Notes: generated by a model not told the origin, from the sequence alone. Positions 37,696 to 46,168 are shown, numbered from the stretch's first letter. The stretch: DNA of 64,000 nucleotides from Actinoplanes cyaneus (GCF_016862095.1 NZ_BOMH01000017.1:124001-188000); one strand, 5' to 3'. Made by a program: numbers and translations.

Positions 37696-38274
37696 TCAAA
37701 CCTCACCCTCGTCGGATGGGAGCGTCACGACGTCGAGCCGATCCAGCAGAACCAGGAACGCCTCGGCGTACGGGGATTTGGCGGTCTCGCGCTGGACCCG
37801 CTCCCAGTCGATCTGCTCGCGCAGCGACCGTGCCACCGGCAGACCGTGGGCGAAATCGCAGTGGTGCTGGCTGAAGCTCAACAGCTTGTGAATCATCAGC
37901 TGGGTGGCCGAGAGCACCGGCATGTAGATCGCCTCGACCGAAATCCGCTCGGTGTCGGCGAGCGTCTCGTCGGTGACCGGCGTCTCCACCGGGCGGTAGA
38001 TCAGATCTGCCATCCGGCCCTCTTCGTCGAAGACCTTGACCAGCCAGTCCTCCGGGGGCTCCTCGGTCCGGAAACCGACCTCGGCCAGCTCCCGCAAGGC
38101 GTGTTCCTTGTCCTGCTCGCGGATCAGAAAGTCCACGTCGTGATCGCTGGAGTGCCCGCCGTGGGCGTACACGGCGAAGCTGCCGCCCAGCGCGAAAGGG
38201 ATCTCCGCCGTCTTCAGAGCTGCGGCGACACGCTTCATCGTGCCGGCCAGCCCCTCGTCGACGCGGTGCGGCAT
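37696..38274 (-). CDS. Nucleotidyltransferase-fold protein
   Basis: A 192-residue protein with ATG 38274 behind GGAGG. The signature is GGSFAVYAHGGHSSDHDVDFLI: Gly-Ser followed by Asp-x-Asp, as in the DUF1814/AbiEii and minimal nucleotidyltransferase superfamily. The remainder is helical (LMIHKLLSFSQHHCDF). Some relatives are toxins of type IV systems, others modify RNA or antibiotics; no antitoxin gene is adjacent, so the role stays open. Confidence 0.8.
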   Translation of the reverse strand: MPHRVDEGLAGTMKRVAAALKTAEIPFALGGSFAVYAHGGHSSDHDVDFLIREQDKEHALRELAEVGFRTEEPPEDWLVKVFDEEGRMADLIYRPVETPVTDETLADTERISVEAIYMPVLSATQLMIHKLLSFSQHHCDFAHGLPVARSLREQIDWERVQRETAKSPYAEAFLVLLDRLDVVTLPSDEGEV

Positions 38275-38470
38275 GGTGACCTCCTGTTCCCCTGTCCGGT
38301 TGATGACGACTACCCCGGGTAGCCACACCTTGAACCCTTTGGCGATCATTCTGGCCCGCTGGGTGCGTCTTCCGGGCCTGTCTCGTGGATCGCGCCGCCG
38401 CTCTCCCGGTCCACGAGGCACGCTTCGAGCCAGAAACCCAGCGTGCGGGGCCCGGCTACCGTCGGTGGGT

Positions 38471-39190
38471 ATGTCCTCCCCCGTTCGCACCATCGCGCTG
38501 ATCGGCATCGACGGCTCCGGCAAGACGACGCAGGCCCGCCTGCTCGCCGCGGCGCTCGCCGGGGAGGGCCGGCCCGCGAAGTACCGGCAGAACGCCGGCG
38601 GCCGGGCCTGGTTCGGCCATCTGGCCACCCGGTTCGGCCGCCGCGACGCCGAGGATCTGCTCGGCCGCCGGCTGATGCTGACGACCGAGTCGGTGCTGCG
38701 CTGGCTCGCCATCGCCCGGACGCTGCTGCGGCGCGGGGTCCGCCGCGAGATCGCGGTCATGGACCGCTTCGCCTTCTGCCAGTACGCGAGCCTGCGCGCC
38801 CACGGCGCCGGCCCGGCGGTCGAGCGTCTCGCCCGGCTCGCCTACCGGCTGTTCCCGCGCCCGGACGTGACGTTCTTCCTGGCCGTCGACCCGGCGGTCG
38901 CGCAGGAACGGATCGACCGCCGCGGCACCGACCACGAGTCCATGGACTACCTCACGGCCGCCGACCGGGCGTACCGATCCCTGCCGGAGTTCCGTGATTT
39001 CGTGACGATCGACGCGAATCGCACCCCTGACGAGATCCAGACCGAGATCAAGACCGAGATCAAGAGCCGCTTCGCCCGTACGGCCGTGCCGGCGCAGCGC
39101 CGGGTCCGGGTGCGGACCCTGGTGCTGGCCGGCGTGCCGGTCGTCGCGGGAGCCGCCGTGCTGGGCTGGCAACTCGCGGAGTCCTTCTGA
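38471..39190 (+). CDS. Thymidylate-kinase-like P-loop kinase with C-terminal membrane anchor
   Basis: A 239-residue protein. The P-loop GIDGSGKTTQ, the DRF motif (AVMDRFAFCQYAS) and an Arg-rich lid (ERIDRRGTDHES) fit the dTMP kinase superfamily. Unlike real Tmk it lacks clear nucleobase motifs and carries an extra C-terminal membrane span (about residues 217-236, LVLAGVPVVAGAAVLGW). It probably phosphorylates some small molecule at the membrane. It stands alone between divergent and convergent genes. Confidence 0.8.
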   Translation: MSSPVRTIALIGIDGSGKTTQARLLAAALAGEGRPAKYRQNAGGRAWFGHLATRFGRRDAEDLLGRRLMLTTESVLRWLAIARTLLRRGVRREIAVMDRFAFCQYASLRAHGAGPAVERLARLAYRLFPRPDVTFFLAVDPAVAQERIDRRGTDHESMDYLTAADRAYRSLPEFRDFVTIDANRTPDEIQTEIKTEIKSRFARTAVPAQRRVRVRTLVLAGVPVVAGAAVLGWQLAESF

Positions 39191-39289
39191 GCGGCCCTGA
39201 GTGGATCTCGCCCGAGCGCCGTCCTGCTGAGCGAACGTGAGTGGATCTCGTCCGGGCGGAGTCCTTCGGAGTGGAGTCCTGCTGAACGG

Positions 39290-39973
39290 TCAGCCCTGGC
39301 CGTAGACGGGGATCCGGGCGCCGCTGATCGGCCCGGACGCGTCCGAGGCCAGGAACAGGATCGTCTCGGCGATCGTGGCCGGGCTCACCCAGCGGCTCCG
39401 GTCGGCGTCCGCCATGGACACCCGGTTCGCCGGCGTGTCGATGACGCCGGGCAGCACCGTGTTGCAGCGCACGTGCTGCTTCTTGTACTCGACCGCCACC
39501 GTGTCGGCGAACGCCAGCACCGCCGCCTTCGCCGCGACGTAACCGGCCGCGCCCGGGAACGGGGCGACAGCGGCCCGGGACGAGACGCAGACCACCGAGC
39601 CGCCCCCGGCCGCCACCAGGTGCGGCAGCGCCGCCGCGGTGGTCAGGTACGTCGGGCGGAGGTTGGCGGTGAACATCGCCTCGAACTCCTCGACCGGGGT
39701 GTCCGCGATCAGCCCGCCACCGCCGTACCCGCCGACGAGGTTGACCACGGCCCTCAGCGGGGCGCCGGGATCACCGGCCGCGGCCGTGGCCGCGGCGGAG
39801 GCGCCGGCCGGGTCGGTCAGATCGGCGGGGACGGCGACGACCCCGGCGGGCAGCCGGTCGACGGAGCCGGGACGGGCCGGGGCCACCACCCGCCATCCCG
39901 CGGCCAGGAACGCCGTGATGGTGGCGGAGCCGAGCCCGCCGGTGCCACCCGTCACAAGAGCAGTGTTGGTCAT
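39290..39973 (-). CDS. Short-chain dehydrogenase/reductase
   Basis: A 227-residue classical SDR. The nucleotide-binding motif is TGGTGGLGSA, followed by a Val-Asn-Leu-Val-Gly block equivalent to NNAG, and the catalytic Tyr-Lys pair is in GYVAAKAAVLAFADTVA with a preceding Ser (CVSSRAA). It oxidises or reduces an unknown alcohol/ketone with NAD(P). No operon partners. Confidence 0.9.
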   Translation of the reverse strand: MTNTALVTGGTGGLGSATITAFLAAGWRVVAPARPGSVDRLPAGVVAVPADLTDPAGASAAATAAAGDPGAPLRAVVNLVGGYGGGGLIADTPVEEFEAMFTANLRPTYLTTAAALPHLVAAGGGSVVCVSSRAAVAPFPGAAGYVAAKAAVLAFADTVAVEYKKQHVRCNTVLPGVIDTPANRVSMADADRSRWVSPATIAETILFLASDASGPISGARIPVYGQG

Positions 39974-40534
39974 GAGGAAGATCGGAACAGGTCGTCACCC
40001 GCTCGGGGGTGTGCTTTTGCTCACTTCGTCGTGCCGCACCGGGGGTGCGCGGGAATCTCACGCCATCGGGGAACGTCATCCCTGCGGGCGACTGAAGTGT
40101 GGCGTGGCGTGCCGCATCGTGGCCGATGGTCCCGTTCGGCCGGCACCACCGGGTCGTACGCGATCAATTTGATGTTCGCGTTTGTTTCAGGCTGGTCGGC
40201 GACCGGTCGATGCTGCACGTGAACCCCACGGGCCAGCAACCCGTATTACCGGGTGCCAGGCACCACGGTGACGAGCGTCGCGGCGTCCGGGTGATGCCCG
40301 TCGCTGTGGACGATGAGAGGCCGATGGTGTTATGAGGCGCGGTAAGGGTAACCGTCTATCCGCAAGACGGTCGCAGAGAGATCGCGCTCAGCATCCGCGC
40401 ACTGGGCTCTCAGGTAAGACCCAGGCATTCGTGACACTTTCGATCAGCCGGCCGGAATCAGCGCAGGCAGCCATTTGTTGTGTAGATGTCAGCAACCGCA
40501 ATGCACGAGCTGCGGACGTTACGGGAGAGGGCTG
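39974..40534. other. Long leader region of the sigma factor gene
   Basis: This 561-base gap lies between the SDR start and the sigma factor start. Both genes read away from it, so it holds two promoters. The last 200 bases are noticeably less GC-rich, with a stretch CATTTGTTGTGTAGATGTC near 40473-40492 that could contain a -10. A 67-codon frame (40332-40535) ends in TGATG overlapping the sigma start but has no coding bias. I see no known riboswitch. Confidence 0.45.
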
Positions 40535-41536
40535 ATGGACGCAGGTAATGCCCGTAACAGGGTTAGTGACGGCAATGAGGGGACCGTGGGCAACGTGGAG
40601 AAGAACACCGTGATGCGTACCGATCAGGTCGCCGAGGAGCGCGACCTCGTCGGAGTCTACCTGCACGAGATCTCCCGGACGCCGCTGCTGGACGCCGCGC
40701 GTGAGGTCGAGCTGTCCAAGTCGATCGAGGCGGGCCTCTACGCCGAGCACCTGCTCGAGCAGGGCGAGGCGCGCCGCGGGGTCAGCCGGGAAGAGCTCGA
40801 GCGGATCGTCGCCGAGGGCAGCAAGGCAAAAGACCTGTTCATCCGAGCCAACCTCCGCCTGGTCGTCTCCATCGCCCGCCGCTACGTTCGCTCCGGCATG
40901 CCGATGCTCGACCTGATCCAGGAGGGCAACACCGGCCTGGTCCGCGCGGTCGAGAAGTTCGACTACGAGCGCGGCTACAAGTTCTCGACGTATGCGACGT
41001 GGTGGGTCCGCCAGGCCATCAGCCGCGCCATCGCCCAGCAGGAGCGCACCGTGCGCCTCCCGGTGCACCTCGTCGAGGACGTCAACCGGATGCGCAACGT
41101 CACCCGCCAGCTCGTCCGTGAGCTCGGCGGCGACCCGGAGCCGGAGCAGATCGCCGCGGCCCTGGGCGTGACCGTGGAACGCGTCAACGAGCTGACCCGC
41201 TGGGCCCAGGACACCGTGTCCCTGGACACCCCGGTCGGCGACGACGGCGACACCAACCTGGGTGACCTGGTCGCCGACAGCGACGCGCCGTCGCCCGAGG
41301 AGATCGTGCTGAGCGCACTGGAGCGCCAGCGCATCGAGGGCCTGCTCAACCACCTGGACGACCGTTCGGCCGGCATCATGCGGGCGCGGTACGGGCTGGA
41401 GGACGGGCGGGAGCACTCGCTGACCGAGGTGGCCTCGCGCTTCTCGCTCAGCCGGGAGCGGATCCGCCAGCTGGAGATCCAGGCGCTCGGCCGGCTGCGT
41501 GAGCTGGCCAGGGCCGAGGGCCTGCAGGCCGCCTGA
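40535..41536 (+). CDS. Sigma-70 family RNA polymerase sigma factor (group 2, HrdB/SigB-like)
   Basis: A 333-residue sigma factor. Region 1.2 (DLVGVYLHEISRTPLL), region 2 (NLRLVVSIARRYVRSGMPMLDLIQEGNTGL, then FSTYATWWVRQAISRAI), region 3 and region 4 (SLTEVASRFSLSRERIRQLEIQALGRLR) are all present. The acidic region 1.1 of the primary factor is missing, so this is more likely an alternative principal-like factor. ATG 40535 follows GGGAGAGGG. It probably directs stationary-phase or stress transcription; the regulon is not visible. Confidence 0.95.
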   Translation: MDAGNARNRVSDGNEGTVGNVEKNTVMRTDQVAEERDLVGVYLHEISRTPLLDAAREVELSKSIEAGLYAEHLLEQGEARRGVSREELERIVAEGSKAKDLFIRANLRLVVSIARRYVRSGMPMLDLIQEGNTGLVRAVEKFDYERGYKFSTYATWWVRQAISRAIAQQERTVRLPVHLVEDVNRMRNVTRQLVRELGGDPEPEQIAAALGVTVERVNELTRWAQDTVSLDTPVGDDGDTNLGDLVADSDAPSPEEIVLSALERQRIEGLLNHLDDRSAGIMRARYGLEDGREHSLTEVASRFSLSRERIRQLEIQALGRLRELARAEGLQAA

Positions 41537-41578
41537 CCCTTGCGACGGTCTCTCCGGTCCCTCCGGTGATGAACGACG

Positions 41579-41610
41579 AAGGCCGGCACCCCGTTCGGGG
41601 CGCCGGCCTT
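41579..41610. terminator. Bidirectional terminator
   Basis: AAGGCCGGC-A-CCCC pairs with GGGG-C-GCCGGCCTT across a GTTC loop, between the convergent sigma factor and NlpC/P60 genes. Confidence 0.88.
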
Positions 41611-41627
41611 CTGCCTGTTCGCGGTTG

Positions 41628-42599
41628 TTACAGAACCCGGCCGTAGCCGTCCGGGGTCATGATGTTGATGCTGCGGTGCAGGACGTCCCGCCCGGCCGAC
41701 GGCGCGTCGATGATCATGCCGTCGCCGACGTAGATCGCCACGTGCCCACCGCTGCGGTAGTACACCAGGTCACCGGGCTGCAGCTTGCTCTTGTCGGTGA
41801 AGAACTGGGCGTACGGCTTGTTCTTCTGCTGCGCGGCGCTGTGCGGCAGGTTGTGGCCCGCCTTGGCCCACGCGGCCATGGTCAGACCCGAGCAGTCGTA
41901 CGAGTTCGGGCCGGCGTCGCCGAAACCGTACGGCTTGCCGATCTGCTTGAACGCGAACGTCACCGCGACACCCGCGTCACCGGAGATGCTCGGAATCTTG
42001 CCGGTGTACGAACCGGTGTTCTCGGTCGCGCTGCCGTAGGCGTCCTCACGCATGTCGTACAGCTTCTGAAGATCCTTCTTGATCTTCTTCGTCTGCGCGT
42101 CGAGCTCCTGGGACTGCACGGTCTGCTTGGTCTGCTGAGCCTTGAGAGCGGCCTGCCTGTCGGCGAAGGTCTGCGTGGTCTCGGTGAAGTTGTCGATCTC
42201 CTGCTGGTTCGACTGGCTGAGCTGCTCGAGGTAGCCCATCCGCGCCAGGAGATCGCTCTGGTTGCTGCTGAGCAGCACCTCCGCCGGGCCGACCCGCCCC
42301 GTCATGTACGACGAGGTCGCGATCTTCTGCATCCGGTCGGTGGCGGTGACGAGCGCCGCCTTGGCGGGCTTGAGGGAGGCGTTGAGCTTGGTGATGTCGT
42401 CCTGGGTCTTCTTCAGGTCGATCTTGCTCTTGTTGTACGCCTCGGTGACGTCCTCGAGCTTCTCGGAGGCAGCGGTGATCTGCTTCTCCAGGTCGGCCTT
42501 GGACGGGGCCGCGTGCGCGGCGGTAGCTCCCGACGTGGTGATCGCCAACGCGGTCAGCGCGACCACCAGCGCCCGGAGCCTGGTACGGGGGTGTGGCAC
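41628..42599 (-). CDS. Secreted NlpC/P60 peptidoglycan hydrolase with coiled coil
   Basis: A 323-residue protein beginning at GTG 42599. A signal peptide ends near AHAAPSK (about residue 31). Residues about 33-185 form a long coiled coil of the RipA/cell-wall-hydrolase type. The C-terminal NlpC/P60 domain has catalytic Cys236 (YDCSGL), His286 (GGHVAIYVGDG) and a third polar residue near His308. It cleaves gamma-D-Glu to diaminopimelate bonds in peptidoglycan stems. The gene is preceded by a c-di-AMP riboswitch, as in many actinobacteria. Confidence 0.96.
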   Translation of the reverse strand: MPHPRTRLRALVVALTALAITTSGATAAHAAPSKADLEKQITAASEKLEDVTEAYNKSKIDLKKTQDDITKLNASLKPAKAALVTATDRMQKIATSSYMTGRVGPAEVLLSSNQSDLLARMGYLEQLSQSNQQEIDNFTETTQTFADRQAALKAQQTKQTVQSQELDAQTKKIKKDLQKLYDMREDAYGSATENTGSYTGKIPSISGDAGVAVTFAFKQIGKPYGFGDAGPNSYDCSGLTMAAWAKAGHNLPHSAAQQKNKPYAQFFTDKSKLQPGDLVYYRSGGHVAIYVGDGMIIDAPSAGRDVLHRSINIMTPDGYGRVL

Positions 42600-42626
42600 T
42601 GGTCAGGGGCCTTTCTTCCGCTTCTT

Positions 42627-42803
42627 AGCCACCTACCGGGTTAGCTGACGGGTTCGGGCGGGAAGATGGCCCTACCGCGCGCGGGCGCGGATTCACCCCG
42701 AGATCGTGGTTCCCCGGTTCGCGGCGACGCCGGCCCGGGGACTGGGCCGGTCGCCACCGATGATTCGGCGGCGTTGGACGGCGCCACCGGAGGGTTTGTG
42801 GCT
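42627..42803 (-). promoter_or_regulatory. c-di-AMP (ydaO/yuaA) riboswitch
   Basis: Reading leftward, the leader contains the conserved blocks GCCGAATC (near 42770), GGGGTGAATC (42699-42690) and CCCGAACCCGTCAGCTAACC (about 42660-42641), in the right order and spacing for the ydaO class. AGCCAC at 42803-42798 and GTGGCT at 42632-42627 can close helix P1. Binding of cyclic di-AMP would switch off the downstream NlpC/P60 gene, tying wall hydrolysis to turgor control. Confidence 0.95.
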
Positions 42804-42824
42804 GCGGACCGAACCAACCGCATC

Positions 42825-42852
42825 AACTTATCGGTGCAGAAAACAAAATCAA
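42825..42852 (-). promoter_or_regulatory. Probable promoter of the riboswitch transcript
   Basis: TTGATT (42852-42847), a 16-base spacer and TAAGTT (42830-42825) precede the riboswitch by about 20 bases. The surrounding 40 bases are AT-rich compared with the window. Confidence 0.55.
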
Positions 42853-42944
42853 GTCCTTGGCGGGTGAAATTTGGCAATAGCCGGTCTTGCGAACTTAATC
42901 CCGATAACCGGCTGTCATTCCATCCACGCTGAGCGTTATTCCGG

Positions 42945-43286
42945 CTATTCGTTCACGGTCGCGGTTTCTTTGAGTGCGGGCCCGGTCACCGCATTCGGAA
43001 CCCAGTGCCGGGTCACCTGGCGCTCGGCCCAGAACGAGAAGAACGGGATCGTCCCGGCCAGCATCACCAGGATCATCCGGCCGAACGGCCACCGTGCCCG
43101 GCGGGACAGGTCGAACGTGAAGAGCAGATAGATCATGTAGAGGAAGCCGTGCAGCGGGCCGATCACCGCGACGACGGTGTCGTTGTCGCCGAGGTACTTC
43201 AGCGGCATGCCGACCAGCACGAGAACGACCAGGAACACGCCGACGATCCAGGCGATGATCCGGTAACGGGTGAGGGCACCCTGCAC
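42945..43286 (-). CDS. DUF3817 small membrane protein
   Basis: A 113-residue integral membrane protein, GTG 43286 behind AAGGAGA. Three spans are visible; the family words VVAVIGPLHGFLYMIYLLF and WPFGRMILVMLAGTIPFFSFWAERQV identify DUF3817 (YdzA-like). Function unknown. It lies 17 bases downstream of another small membrane protein gene in a two-gene unit. Confidence 0.9.
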   Translation of the reverse strand: MQGALTRYRIIAWIVGVFLVVLVLVGMPLKYLGDNDTVVAVIGPLHGFLYMIYLLFTFDLSRRARWPFGRMILVMLAGTIPFFSFWAERQVTRHWVPNAVTGPALKETATVNE

Positions 43287-43303
43287 GGTGGGTCTCCTTC
43301 TGC

Positions 43304-43735
43304 TTACTTCTTGGCGGTGCGGTAGTCGGCGGGGCGGGCCCCGGGGTGCTCGGCCAGCCACGCCAGATAGTCGTTGTAGGCGTCCAGCTCCGGGTCGGTG
43401 CCGGTGCTCCCGGCGGCCGCCGGCGCGGCGGCGACCCGCACCGGGCGACCCAGCGTGACCGGGGCCTGCGGATCCCGGACCGGCTCGGCCACCGGCTCCT
43501 GGCCGGACTCGTCGGCGCCGGGCGCGGAGCGGCGCCGGAACAACTGGATCTCACGAATCCAGATGAAGACCACGAAGCCGGCGAAGACCGGCCACTCGAA
43601 CATGTAGCCCCAGCTGAGCGAGTTGCCCCCGGTGGCGCGGCTGAACTGCCACCAGCCCAGCCCGAGGCAGCCCGCGGTCAGCACCAGCGCCAGCAGGTGC
43701 CGGGCGACCCAGGCCGGAGTCCACAGCCCTTTCAT
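43304..43735 (-). CDS. Two-span membrane protein of unknown function
   Basis: A 143-residue protein starting at ATG 43735 (GTG 43741 is close by). Residues 8-30 and 44-64 are membrane segments, separated by [15 protein letters not shown]. The remaining half is charged/Pro/Ala-rich and ends with a short conserved-looking helix ([20 protein letters not shown]). Similar proteins sit beside DUF3817 genes in related genomes, as far as I recall. No function is known. Confidence 0.8.
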   Translation of the reverse strand: MKGLWTPAWVARHLLALVLTAGCLGLGWWQFSRATGGNSLSWGYMFEWPVFAGFVVFIWIREIQLFRRRSAPGADESGQEPVAEPVRDPQAPVTLGRPVRVAAAPAAAGSTGTDPELDAYNDYLAWLAEHPGARPADYRTAKK

Positions 43736-43821
43736 GCCCACGAGACTACCGGCGGGTTTGGTGATCGCCCGCGCGGGCAAGCGTCACGACACGAAGCTCG
43801 AACAGGAAACGGAGGTTCACC

Positions 43822-44067
43822 ATGACGGACGCGCGACCCGGACACGGCACGACGGCCGGCACCGGCATCGACCCCGCGGGGCTGGCCGACGACGACCTCT
43901 TCCGCGAACTCGCCAGCCTCCACCGGACCCGGCTGGAGACCCTGCGTCACGGGCCGGAGGCGGCGCTGGAGAACCACTTCCGGCGCACCGCGGAGCTGGA
44001 GACCGAGTACATGGCGCGCTTCCCCGGGCGTGAGGTCGACCCCGAACGGCTCACCCAGTCGTTCTGA
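43822..44067 (+). CDS. DUF6158-like small protein
   Basis: An 81-residue soluble acidic protein: DDDLFRELASLHRTRLETLRHG, then ALENHFRRTAELETEYMARFPGREV. The pattern matches a small actinobacterial family that I know as DUF6158. A GGAGG ribosome site precedes ATG 43822. It is 34 bases upstream of the DUF1360 gene and probably co-transcribed. Confidence 0.85.
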   Translation: MTDARPGHGTTAGTGIDPAGLADDDLFRELASLHRTRLETLRHGPEAALENHFRRTAELETEYMARFPGREVDPERLTQSF

Positions 44068-44101
44068 ACCACCGCTCGCCCAGAACCTGGAAGGACCCCA
44101 C

Positions 44102-44617
44102 ATGACCAGCCTGCAGGACAAGGCCGCCGAGGTGGCCCGGGCCTACGCGCCGCACGAGCACCGGCCTCTGGGCGGATACCTCGCCGCGATGGGCTCGTTC
44201 GGTGCGCTCGCGGCCGGGCTGACCGCGGCCACCAAGCTCAGCGGCCGGCCTGTCCCGGAGCGCCCGGCCCTGGCCGACGTCGCGCTGATCTCCATCGCCA
44301 CCCACAAGCTCAGCCGGCTGATCGCCAAGGACGCGGTGACCAGCCCGCTGCGTGCCCCGTTCACCCGTTACTCCGAGCCGGCCGGAGCCGCCGAGCTCAA
44401 CGAGGAGGTCCGGGACTCCGGCAGCAGCCTCAAGCACGGCATCGGTGAGTTGATCACCTGTCCGTTCTGCCTGGCCATGTGGATCGCCACCGGCCTCACC
44501 GGCGGGCTGGTGCTGGCGCCCCGGCTGACCCGGCTGGCGGCGACCGCGCTGACCGCCACCGCCGTGTCGGACTTCCTGCAGATGGCCTACTCGGTGGCGA
44601 AGGAGAAGGCCGAGTAA
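44102..44617 (+). CDS. DUF1360 membrane protein
   Basis: A 171-residue protein starting at ATG 44102 behind GGAAGGACC. Hallmarks are ADVALISIATHKLSRLIAKDAVTSPLRAPF and the Cys-containing ELITCPFCLAMWIATG, as in the sporulation-associated DUF1360 family. Three membrane spans are likely. Role unknown; in Bacillus a relative is a spore protein. Confidence 0.9.
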   Translation: MTSLQDKAAEVARAYAPHEHRPLGGYLAAMGSFGALAAGLTAATKLSGRPVPERPALADVALISIATHKLSRLIAKDAVTSPLRAPFTRYSEPAGAAELNEEVRDSGSSLKHGIGELITCPFCLAMWIATGLTGGLVLAPRLTRLAATALTATAVSDFLQMAYSVAKEKAE

Positions 44618-44621
44618 CGGC

Positions 44622-44813
44622 TCACGCCCGCAGCGCCTCTTCCGCCTCGTCCTGGAGGTACTCGCCCTCCGGCAGCGCGTCGATCTTGGTGAGCAGGGTG
44701 GCCGGAAGGTCCTCGGCGATCGCCCGGCGCTGCAGATCGCCGCTGGTCAAGCGCTCTTCGGCGCGGTAGGCCTCATCCAGGAACGTGCTCAGGCGCGAAG
44801 ATTCGTCGGTCAC
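44622..44813 (-). CDS. Small acidic protein, 63 residues
   Basis: The frame from GTG 44813 encodes an acidic helical protein (VTDESSRLSTFLDEAYRAE, then ...LLTKIDALPEGEYLQDEAEEAL). The frame extends to 44870, which would give 82 residues, but the homologous-looking part starts at the GTG. It converges on the DUF1360 gene with a four-base gap. No motif recognised. Confidence 0.65.
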   Translation of the reverse strand: MTDESSRLSTFLDEAYRAEERLTSGDLQRRAIAEDLPATLLTKIDALPEGEYLQDEAEEALRA

Positions 44814-44914
44814 GGCGGGACAGGTACCCGGGTCACTTCCGGGCAAACGCTCGACTGTTATCCAGGTCACAAGTGTTGCTGGAATCGTGGGCGGGTGCCG
44901 AAGGTTGTGAACGG

Positions 44915-45058
44915 ATGCCGGTGTGCCCAGTGTCCCCGGGCCTCACCCATCGCCTGCATGGAATACCGTTCGGCTGGAGCCATGTTGAGCCACTCGCCGC
45001 GAGGCGACCTGCACACCGGCATCTACTTCGTCAGGCCCCCGGGTTCGCCCGGGGGCCT
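44915..45058 (+). ncRNA. Structured leader or small RNA candidate ending in a terminator
   Basis: ATGCCGGTGTGC (44915-44926) pairs perfectly with GCACACCGGCAT (45011-45022), enclosing 84 bases that contain a CGCC-GCGA-GGCG tetraloop hairpin (about 44995-45006). Ten bases later comes a strong terminator, GGCCCCCGGG-TTCG-CCCGGGGGCC then TTT (45034-45060). No frame through it has good coding character. It could be an independent small RNA, or an attenuator for the GAF-ANTAR gene 260 bases downstream. Confidence 0.55.
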
Positions 45059-45318
45059 TTCCCGTGCCGCTCCCCGCGGCTCGCCGCGTCGGCCCACCCC
45101 CACGCCGCCGCCTCGTGCCCATTCCTCCCATGGGGCTCGTGCTCACCTCCGGCGGCCGGCCGTGCCTACCTCCGTAGGTGCGGCACAAGCCGGTTTCTGA
45201 TTCCCGGATGCCCGGCCGGGTTCTGATTCCAGGCGCCGATCGGGTTTAAACGGACAACACCCCCCGATCGGGGCACCGAACCGCGCCGTCCCCGAATCGA
45301 CGTGGCAGTATCCGTCGA

Positions 45319-46155
45319 GTGTCAGTACCGCAACGTCGCGTACCGGCCGCGCAGCGCGGCATCCGGACCCGCCGGCGCACCACCTCCGGCGAGGTGACCG
45401 GCCCCGCGCCCGCCCGCAGACTCGTCGCCGCGGGCCGTCCACGGCACCCCGGCGCCGCCGCGCTCGGTCTCCACGGGCCGCACCCGGTCGAGCTGGCCGG
45501 GCTGATGCACGAGGTCACGGCGCGTCTGCTGACCGCCGACACGGTCCAGCAGGCGCTCGAACGGCTCGCGACCCTGGCGGCCGGCGCGCTGCCCGGCACG
45601 GTTCGCTGCACGGTCGCGCTGATCACCGAGGGCGGGCCGGTCATCGTCGCCGCCGCAGGCTCCGCGGGGGAGACCGCCGACACCGTGCAGTACGCCGAGG
45701 GCAGCGGCCCCGCCCTCGAAGCCGCCCGCACCCGCACCCTGACCATCTCGCCCGACCTGGGCGCCGACGAGCGCTGGCCGGAGCTGGCCGCCGCGGCCCG
45801 GGCCGACGGGATCGCCGCGGTTGCCGCCGTCCCGCTCGACGTCCGGCGGCACGCGGTCGGCGCGCTCAGCGTCAGCCTGGCCGTGCCCGGCGAGATCGGG
45901 CCGGACGTGCTGCTCACCACGATGGCGATGGCCGGCCAGGCCGAGGTGCTGCTCGGCGAGTTGCACCGCCGCGAAGCCCTGACCGAGGGCGCCGCGGTCG
46001 ACCGGGCGGTCGGCGTGATCATCGCGCAGCGTGGCTGTGGCGTGCAGGAGGCCTACCGCATCCTTCACGAGAGTGCCCAGCGCCTCGGCCTGGACCGCGT
46101 CTCCGTCGCCGAGCGACTGGTGGCCGCCGCCGCCCGCAACCGCGACGCCACCTGA
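45319..46155 (+). CDS. GAF-ANTAR RNA-binding antiterminator-type regulator
   Basis: Up to 278 residues from GTG 45319; the first 60 are Arg/Pro-rich and the true start may be nearer ATG 45505. A GAF domain covers about 65-205 (LTADTVQQALERLATLA, VQYAEGSGPALEA, AVPLDVRRHAVGALSVSLA). The C-terminal 55 residues are an ANTAR domain (EGAAVDRAVGVIIAQRGCGVQEAYRIL). ANTAR domains bind paired hexaloop RNA hairpins and prevent termination. The GAF domain presumably senses a ligand. A structured leader lies upstream. Confidence 0.9.
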   Translation: MSVPQRRVPAAQRGIRTRRRTTSGEVTGPAPARRLVAAGRPRHPGAAALGLHGPHPVELAGLMHEVTARLLTADTVQQALERLATLAAGALPGTVRCTVALITEGGPVIVAAAGSAGETADTVQYAEGSGPALEAARTRTLTISPDLGADERWPELAAAARADGIAAVAAVPLDVRRHAVGALSVSLAVPGEIGPDVLLTTMAMAGQAEVLLGELHRREALTEGAAVDRAVGVIIAQRGCGVQEAYRILHESAQRLGLDRVSVAERLVAAAARNRDAT

Positions 46156-46168
46156 CCACCGTGCCGCT

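Noticed and set aside
37696..38274. Type IV toxin-antitoxin pair with the nucleotidyltransferase as toxin
   Set aside because: No AbiEi-type winged-helix antitoxin gene is adjacent; the neighbours are a BON-like protein and a phosphoesterase.
40332..40535. A 67-codon frame overlapping the sigma factor start by TGATG
   Set aside because: Its third codon positions show no G/C preference, unlike every real gene here, and the protein has no recognisable features. I treat it as leader.
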